Shown here piece by piece: positions 56,827-64,000 of a stretch of DNA of 64,000 bases; the first letter of the stretch is position 1; the number at the start of each line of letters is the position of its first letter. The notes below the pieces were generated by a model, which saw only the letters and a program-made list of their open reading frames with translations, was not told the DNA's origin and did no database searches. Source of the stretch: Rhodopseudomonas sp. BR0M22. Lineage in GTDB: Bacteria; Pseudomonadota; Alphaproteobacteria; Rhizobiales; Xanthobacteraceae. The DNA lies in assembly GCF_010907035.1 (NCBI RefSeq), contig NZ_QUMK01000015.1, positions 1 to 64,000 on the forward strand, in the 5' to 3' direction. Both the position numbers and the translations under genes were made by a program.

Positions 56827-58494
56827 ATGTTTTCGTTTTCGCGAAACGCAGACCAGGATCGTGCCTCGGCGGTACTCGCCGCCATCGATCGCTCTCAGGC
56901 CGTGATCGAGTTCGATACCGATGGAACCATCCGCCGCGCCAACGATAATTTCCTCGCCACCTTCGGCTATTCGCGCGCCGAGCTGATTGGGAAGCACCAT
57001 CGCATTCTGGTGGATGCGGCGGAGACCGACGGCCCCGCCTACCGGAAATTCTGGGAAGCGCTACGCGCCGGAGAGTATCAGAGCGGAGAATATCGACGCG
57101 TCGCCAAGGACGGCCGACACGTCTGGATCCAGGCGTCCTACAGCCCAATCCTCAATCGCCACGGCACCATGGTCGGTGTCGTCAAGTTCGCCAGCGATAT
57201 CACCGCGGCGAAAATGAAGAGCCTGGCCGACGCCGGCAGCCGCGCGGCTATCAGCCGCGCCCAAGCGGTGATCGAATTCGCCATGGATGGCACCATCCTC
57301 GATGCGAACGAGAACTTTCTCAAGACGATGGGCTACTCGCTCGACGAGATCAAAGGCAAGAACCACAGCATGTTCGTCGCGGCGGCTGAACGCGACGCCC
57401 CGGGCTATCGCGAGTTCTGGACCCGTCTCAATCGCGGTGATTACTTCGTCGGCGAGTTCAAGCGTATCGGCAAGGGCAGCAAGGAGGTCTGGATTCTCGC
57501 CAGCTACAATCCGATCCTGGACGAGAAGGGCACCCCGCTGAAGGTCGTCAAATTCGCCACCGACGTCACCGAACAGAAGCTGAAGAACGCCGATACCGCG
57601 GGCCAGATCGCCGCGATTCAGAAATCGCAGGCGGTGATCGAGTTCAAACCCGACGGCACCATCCTCGACGCCAACGACAATTTTCTAAAGACGATGGGCT
57701 ACGCGCTGTCCGAGATCAAAGGCCACCATCACAGCATGTTCATCGACGCGGCAGACCGAAACAGCCAGGACTATCGCGAGTTCTGGGCGGCGCTGGCGCG
57801 CGGCGAATACAAGACCGGCGAGTTCCGCCGCCTTGCGAAAGGCGGTCGCGAGGTCTGGATTCAGGCCTCCTACAATCCGATCCTCGATCTCGACGGCAAG
57901 ACCTACAAGGTCGTGAAGTATGCGGCCGACACCACCGCTCAGGTGCAGCGCCGCCTCGCCAACGAGGAGGTGCGAGGCCAGTTACTCCGCGTCGCCGATT
58001 CGACCGAGGAACTCACCGCCACCGTCAATATGATCGCCGAAGCGACCAATCAGACCCGCCACATCACCCAGGAGGCGGTCGGCAATGTGCGGAACGCGGA
58101 CAGCCAAGCGCAGCGTCTCGAAGATGCCGCGCACGCGATGAGCGGGATCGCCGAGATCATCGGCCACATCACCGGTCAGATCAATCTGCTGGCCCTCAAC
58201 GCGACGATCGAGTCCGCCCGCGCCGGCGAAGCAGGTCGCGGTTTTGCCGTCGTGGCGCAAGAAGTGAAGAGCCTCGCCACCCAGGCACGCCAGGCCACCG
58301 ATCAGATCGTCGGCCAGATCGACAATCTCAACGGCATTGCCGGCGACGTCGTCAATGCGCTCAGCGCGATCAAGGTCGGAATGGACAAGGTCAACGAGTT
58401 CGCCAGTTCGACGGCCTCCACTGCGGAAGAGCAGAGCGCCGCGACCCAGGAGATCGCCTCGAGCATGCAGCGCGCCACGGCGATGCTTCGATGA
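56827..58494 (+). CDS. Soluble methyl-accepting chemotaxis protein with three PAS domains (first of tandem pair)
   Basis: 555 residues, no membrane segment. Three PAS modules repeat every 122 residues (VIEF...DG segments at about 26, 148 and 270; each ends ...VVKFAxDVT or close). The C-terminal signalling hairpin tip is [31 protein letters not shown] at about 450-480. No C-terminal CheR/B-tethering pentapeptide. Its repeat pattern resembles BdlA/Aer-like cytoplasmic energy-taxis receptors, probably sensing redox or a bound cofactor, which cannot be identified from sequence. Weak ribosome site; start chosen to keep MFSFSRN as in the paralogue. Confidence 0.92.
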   Translation: MFSFSRNADQDRASAVLAAIDRSQAVIEFDTDGTIRRANDNFLATFGYSRAELIGKHHRILVDAAETDGPAYRKFWEALRAGEYQSGEYRRVAKDGRHVWIQASYSPILNRHGTMVGVVKFASDITAAKMKSLADAGSRAAISRAQAVIEFAMDGTILDANENFLKTMGYSLDEIKGKNHSMFVAAAERDAPGYREFWTRLNRGDYFVGEFKRIGKGSKEVWILASYNPILDEKGTPLKVVKFATDVTEQKLKNADTAGQIAAIQKSQAVIEFKPDGTILDANDNFLKTMGYALSEIKGHHHSMFIDAADRNSQDYREFWAALARGEYKTGEFRRLAKGGREVWIQASYNPILDLDGKTYKVVKYAADTTAQVQRRLANEEVRGQLLRVADSTEELTATVNMIAEATNQTRHITQEAVGNVRNADSQAQRLEDAAHAMSGIAEIIGHITGQINLLALNATIESARAGEAGRGFAVVAQEVKSLATQARQATDQIVGQIDNLNGIAGDVVNALSAIKVGMDKVNEFASSTASTAEEQSAATQEIASSMQRATAMLR

Positions 58495-58617
58495 AGGCAG
58501 AGCCATGCCGAGCGTCGCGACCACGGCGCTTGGGCGAGATCCGATGATCTCCGATCTTTCGAAGATGGTCGATCGAACCTGGAACTAATTCCACTTCCAC
58601 GCGCATCGCCGATAAGC

Positions 58618-58650
58618 CGGGCGAATCAGGGGTTGCAATCAATTCGCCCG
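58618..58650 (+). terminator. Inverted repeat between the two chemoreceptor genes
   Basis: CGGGCGAAT and ATTCGCCCG, perfect 9-bp arms with a 15-base loop, 120 bases after the first receptor. No T-run; possibly a terminator or operator. Confidence 0.45.
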
Positions 58651-58771
58651 TTGAGTGCAGGATGCATCTGAAGGACTAGTTAAAACTTAAGACAAACAGC
58701 ACCAGGATGAATCCCCCGATTCGTCCAGCGCCGCCTCACGATCACACGGGCAGGCGCAAGGAAGGTGCTCA

Positions 58772-60451
58772 GTGTTTTCATTCACCAGGTCTGGCCACGA
58801 TCGTGCAGAAGCCATGCTCGCGGCGCTCAATCGCTCCCAGGCCGTGATCGAGTTCGATCTCGATGGCAATGTGATCGACGCTAACGACAACTTCCTCACC
58901 GCGCTGGGATACTCGCTGGCCGAGATCAAGGGGAAGCACCACCGGATGTTCGTCGATCCGGCCGAACAGGACGGCGCTGCGTATCGCGATTTCTGGACGG
59001 CCCTGCGCGCCGGGAACTTCCAGGCCGGCGAATTCCTCCGGATCGGAAAAGGCGGCCGCGACGTCTGGATCCAGGCGTCCTACAATCCGATCCTCGATCA
59101 TCGCGGCAAGCCGACTGGCGTCGTGAAATTCGCCGCAGACGTGACCACCGCCAAGACGGTCTCACTCGAACACGCCGGCAAGCTCTCGGCGATCGACCGC
59201 TCCCAGGCGGTGATCGAATTTGCGATGGACGGAACGATCCTCACGGCGAACGACAACTTCCTCGCCGCGATGGGTTACGCGCTGGGCGAGATCAAGGGCA
59301 AGCATCACGGCATGTTCGTCGAGCCGTCGGTGCGCGACAGCAGCGATTATCGTGAGTTCTGGGCGCGGCTCAATCGCGGGGAGTACTTTCCGGGCGAGTT
59401 CAAGCGAATCGGCAAGGGCGGCAAGGAGGTTTGGATCCTCGCCTCCTACAATCCGATCCTCGACCATCGCGGCAAGCCGTTCAAAGTGGTGAAGTACGCG
59501 ACCGATGTCACCGCACAGAAGCTGACGAACGCCGACTTCTCCGGCCAGATCGATGCGATCCGCAAGTCGCAGGCCGTGATCGAATTCGGCATCGACGGCA
59601 CCGTGCTCGACGCCAACGACAATTTCCTGCATGCGCTCGGATATACGCTGGCCGAAATCAAGGGACGGCATCACAGCGTGTTCGTGTCGTCCGACGAACG
59701 CGAGGGAGCCGCTTATCGGGAGTTCTGGTCGGCGCTGCGCCGGGGCGAGTACCAGGCCGGCGAGTACAAACGGATCGGCAAGGGCGGCAAGGAGGTCTGG
59801 ATCCAAGCCTCCTACAACCCGATCCTCGACCTCAACGGGCGGCCGTTCAAGGTGGTGAAGTACGCCACCGACACCACCCGCCAGGTCCTCACCCGCATGG
59901 GCAACGAGCGCGTCCGCGGCATGATGGAGTCGGTCGCGGCGGGAGCCGAAGAGCTGAACGCATCGGTGCGGGAAATTTCCGAAGCGATGGTCAAGTCGCG
60001 GCAGACCGCACTGAACGCCGTCGGCGAAGTCGATGCCGCCGACGCTCAAGCCAATCAGCTCAACGACGCCGCGCAGGCGATGAGCGGCATCGTCGAACTG
60101 ATCAATCACATCACCGGCCAGATCAATCTGCTGGCGCTCAACGCCACCATCGAATCGGCGCGCGCCGGCGAAGCCGGCCGCGGCTTTGCGGTGGTTGCGG
60201 CCGAGGTGAAGAACCTCGCCACGCAGGCCAGACAGGCGACCGACCGGATCGGCGGCGAGATCGGCAATCTGACCAGCATCTCCGGCGACGTGGTCGGCGC
60301 GCTCGGCAAGATCAAGAATGCGATCCAGAGCGTCAACGAATACGTCAGTTCGACTGCGACAGCTGTCGAGGAGCAGAGCACGGTCACCAGCGAGATGTCG
60401 TCCAGCATGCAGCGCGCCGCGGCCGAAGCGGCCGTGATCGCGGCGGGGTGA
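58772..60451 (+). CDS. Soluble methyl-accepting chemotaxis protein with three PAS domains (second of tandem pair)
   Basis: 559 residues from GTG 58772, with AAGGAAGG just upstream. Layout as in its neighbour: PAS modules beginning about residues 25, 147 and 269, then the signalling domain with [28 protein letters not shown]. Paralogous to the preceding gene, evidently by tandem duplication followed by divergence. Ends 9 bases from the convergent oxyR stop. A role in oxygen or redox taxis is inferred from fold and neighbourhood. Confidence 0.92.
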   Translation: MFSFTRSGHDRAEAMLAALNRSQAVIEFDLDGNVIDANDNFLTALGYSLAEIKGKHHRMFVDPAEQDGAAYRDFWTALRAGNFQAGEFLRIGKGGRDVWIQASYNPILDHRGKPTGVVKFAADVTTAKTVSLEHAGKLSAIDRSQAVIEFAMDGTILTANDNFLAAMGYALGEIKGKHHGMFVEPSVRDSSDYREFWARLNRGEYFPGEFKRIGKGGKEVWILASYNPILDHRGKPFKVVKYATDVTAQKLTNADFSGQIDAIRKSQAVIEFGIDGTVLDANDNFLHALGYTLAEIKGRHHSVFVSSDEREGAAYREFWSALRRGEYQAGEYKRIGKGGKEVWIQASYNPILDLNGRPFKVVKYATDTTRQVLTRMGNERVRGMMESVAAGAEELNASVREISEAMVKSRQTALNAVGEVDAADAQANQLNDAAQAMSGIVELINHITGQINLLALNATIESARAGEAGRGFAVVAAEVKNLATQARQATDRIGGEIGNLTSISGDVVGALGKIKNAIQSVNEYVSSTATAVEEQSTVTSEMSSSMQRAAAEAAVIAAG

Positions 60452-60460
60452 AAGCGCCGG

Positions 60461-61402
60461 TCAGGCCACCTCTGCGGACGTCGTGGGGGCCGTCCCCCCG
60501 ACGCCCAGTTTCACCACCTCGCCGAACGCCGCGAAATCACCGCGGCGCGGAGACGTCTTGCGAAACACGAGGCCGACGCTGCGGCCCGGCTGTGGCCGGC
60601 GCAGCCGCAGGAACTTGACCCGCGAATCGCGACACTCGACCTCCGCGGCGATTTGCGGGATCAGCGTGATGCCGTAGCCCCCCGCGACCATCTGGATCAC
60701 CGTGGTGAGGCTGGAGGCGCCGAAGCTGGCGGTGCCCGCTCCGCCGATCTGGATGCCGCGATTGCGCGCGGTGGCGCAGAACGCCAGCGCCTGATCGCGC
60801 AGGCAGTGACCGTCCTCCAGCAGGATCAGCCGGGACTGGTCGATTTGCTCGACGCCGATCGGCGCCTGTTCGGAGCGCGGATCGTCGGCCGGCACCGCGA
60901 GCAGGAACGGATCGTCGAACAGCGGGATCGCGTCGAGATCGGAATGACCGGCCGGCAGCGCCAGCAGCGCCGCATCCAGGACGCCGCTGACCACGTCGGC
61001 GACGAGCTGCCGGGTCTGGCTTTCGCGCAGCTCCAGCCGCAGCTCGGGAAAGCGCTGCTGCAACAGCGGCAACACCTTCGGCAGCAGATAAGGCGCCAGC
61101 GACGGAATCACCCCGAGGCTGAGTCGGCCGGTGAGCGGATTGACTCGGTGGCGGGCGAAATCGACAAGGTCGCGGGTCGCCGCCAGCACCTCTTCGGCAC
61201 GGCGGGCGATCTCGCGGCCGATGTCGGTGAGGAACACCTCGCCCGGGCGGCGTTCCACGACTTTCACTCCGAGCGTGCGCTCCAGCTCGGCGATCTGCAT
61301 CGACAACGCCGGCTGGGTGACCGAGCAGGCGTCGGCGGCACGGCCGAAATGGCCGTGCCGGGCCAAGGCCGACAGATAGCGAAGCTGGCGCAGCGAGATC
61401 AT
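60461..61402 (-). CDS. oxyR: Hydrogen peroxide-sensing LysR regulator OxyR
   Basis: 313 residues from ATG 61400-61402. N-terminal LysR HTH (ISLRQLRYLSALARHGHFGRAADACSVTQPALSMQIAELE). The redox pair is present: C200 and C209 in GHCLRDQALAFC, the spacing of the E. coli C199/C208 disulfide. Divergent from katG; the start codon is embedded in a 12-bp palindrome, so autoregulation is likely. Confidence 0.95.
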   Translation of the reverse strand: MISLRQLRYLSALARHGHFGRAADACSVTQPALSMQIAELERTLGVKVVERRPGEVFLTDIGREIARRAEEVLAATRDLVDFARHRVNPLTGRLSLGVIPSLAPYLLPKVLPLLQQRFPELRLELRESQTRQLVADVVSGVLDAALLALPAGHSDLDAIPLFDDPFLLAVPADDPRSEQAPIGVEQIDQSRLILLEDGHCLRDQALAFCATARNRGIQIGGAGTASFGASSLTTVIQMVAGGYGITLIPQIAAEVECRDSRVKFLRLRRPQPGRSVGLVFRKTSPRRGDFAAFGEVVKLGVGGTAPTTSAEVA

Positions 61403-61466
61403 GGCGATCAGTTTATCTGATCGCCATGCAAAATCAATTCGACTGGACCTGATCGTAGAACTGATC
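61400..61466. promoter_or_regulatory. OxyR-type operator palindrome and CTGATC repeats between oxyR and katG
   Basis: CATGGCGATCAG and CTGATCGCCATG are exact complements around TTTAT (61400-61428); the inner TCAGTTTATCTGA fits the T-N11-A LysR box. Two further CTGATC units occur at 61449-61454 and 61461-61466, the second pair 12 bases apart, about one helical turn. This is a plausible tetrameric OxyR site. The left arm overlaps the oxyR start codon. Confidence 0.65.
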
Positions 61467-61509
61467 CAAAGTCCCCAAGCCGAGCCTGGAACACAACTTC
61501 TGGGAGTGA

Positions 61510-63885
<2,376 letters not shown>

Positions 63886-63911
63886 TCGCCGACACCGATG
63901 AGTTGAGACGA

Positions 63912-63948
63912 CCACAGGGCGGCCCTCGGGTCGCCCTGTGGCGTTTCT
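63912..63948 (+). terminator. Terminator after katG
   Basis: CCACAGGGCG and CGCCCTGTGG form a perfect 10-bp stem with a 10-base loop, followed by CGTTTCT. Located 27 bases after the katG stop; nothing codes beyond it to the window end. Confidence 0.75.
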
Positions 63949-64000
63949 AAAACGGGCCAAACAGCAACGCTTGATCGACGCGATCCGGAGCCTGTTTGTC

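Overview
The window is a GC-rich (roughly 65%) chromosomal segment from an alphaproteobacterium of the Nitrobacteraceae. Gene content, protein sequence and the families of intergenic palindromes point to Rhodopseudomonas, most likely R. palustris; this assignment is from memory of such genomes, not from a search. There is no prophage, transposase, integrase or CRISPR array. Almost every gene belongs to a recognisable family, so the window is mostly ordinary core genome with a metabolically rich left half.

Left part (1-9.5 kb): a secreted thermonuclease-like protein cut by the window edge, a branched-chain-amino-acid-type binding protein, a PaaG-like crotonase followed by a glyoxalase-fold protein, then on the minus strand a three-gene acyl-CoA cluster (two unequal acyl-CoA dehydrogenases and a second crotonase), divergent from an SDR. 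Two small stress/envelope proteins follow. Both crotonases lack the usual hydratase glutamate pair, and the two dehydrogenases look like partners of one heteromeric enzyme, suggesting a specialised acyl-CoA degradation pathway.

Middle-left (9.9-30.4 kb): tRNA-Arg(CCT), an MDR oxidoreductase, an ATP-grasp ligase divergent from a membrane-anchored FMN-binding glutamate-synthase-like protein, a fused outer-membrane protein (small beta-barrel plus OprB-type porin), a creatininase-family amidohydrolase, a complete NMT1/THI5-type ABC importer operon ending in a D-2-hydroxyacid dehydrogenase and a duplicated Inh-domain protein, succinate-semialdehyde dehydrogenase, a beta-lactamase-fold hydrolase, an acyl-CoA synthetase, an adenosine/ribokinase-type kinase, an AraC regulator and small proteins.

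Middle-right (30.4-56.6 kb): housekeeping genes: murJ, trpS, a universal stress protein, Nfu-type Fe-S scaffold, tsaB-rimI-fur, a HAD phosphatase, miaB-phoH-ybeY-corC-lnt, an XRE regulator and trmB, then the classical rimP-nusA-ylxR-infB-rbfA-truB-rpsO-pnp translation/transcription operon. A strong intrinsic terminator with a good promoter just upstream lies in the rimP leader and is the best candidate for an undescribed regulatory element.

Right end (56.6-64 kb): two tandem soluble chemoreceptors with three PAS domains each, then OxyR divergent from the catalase-peroxidase KatG, with a 12-bp perfect inverted repeat covering the oxyR start codon. At least four families of imperfect palindromic intergenic repeats are scattered through the window, one of them present as two mutually inverted copies 40 kb apart.
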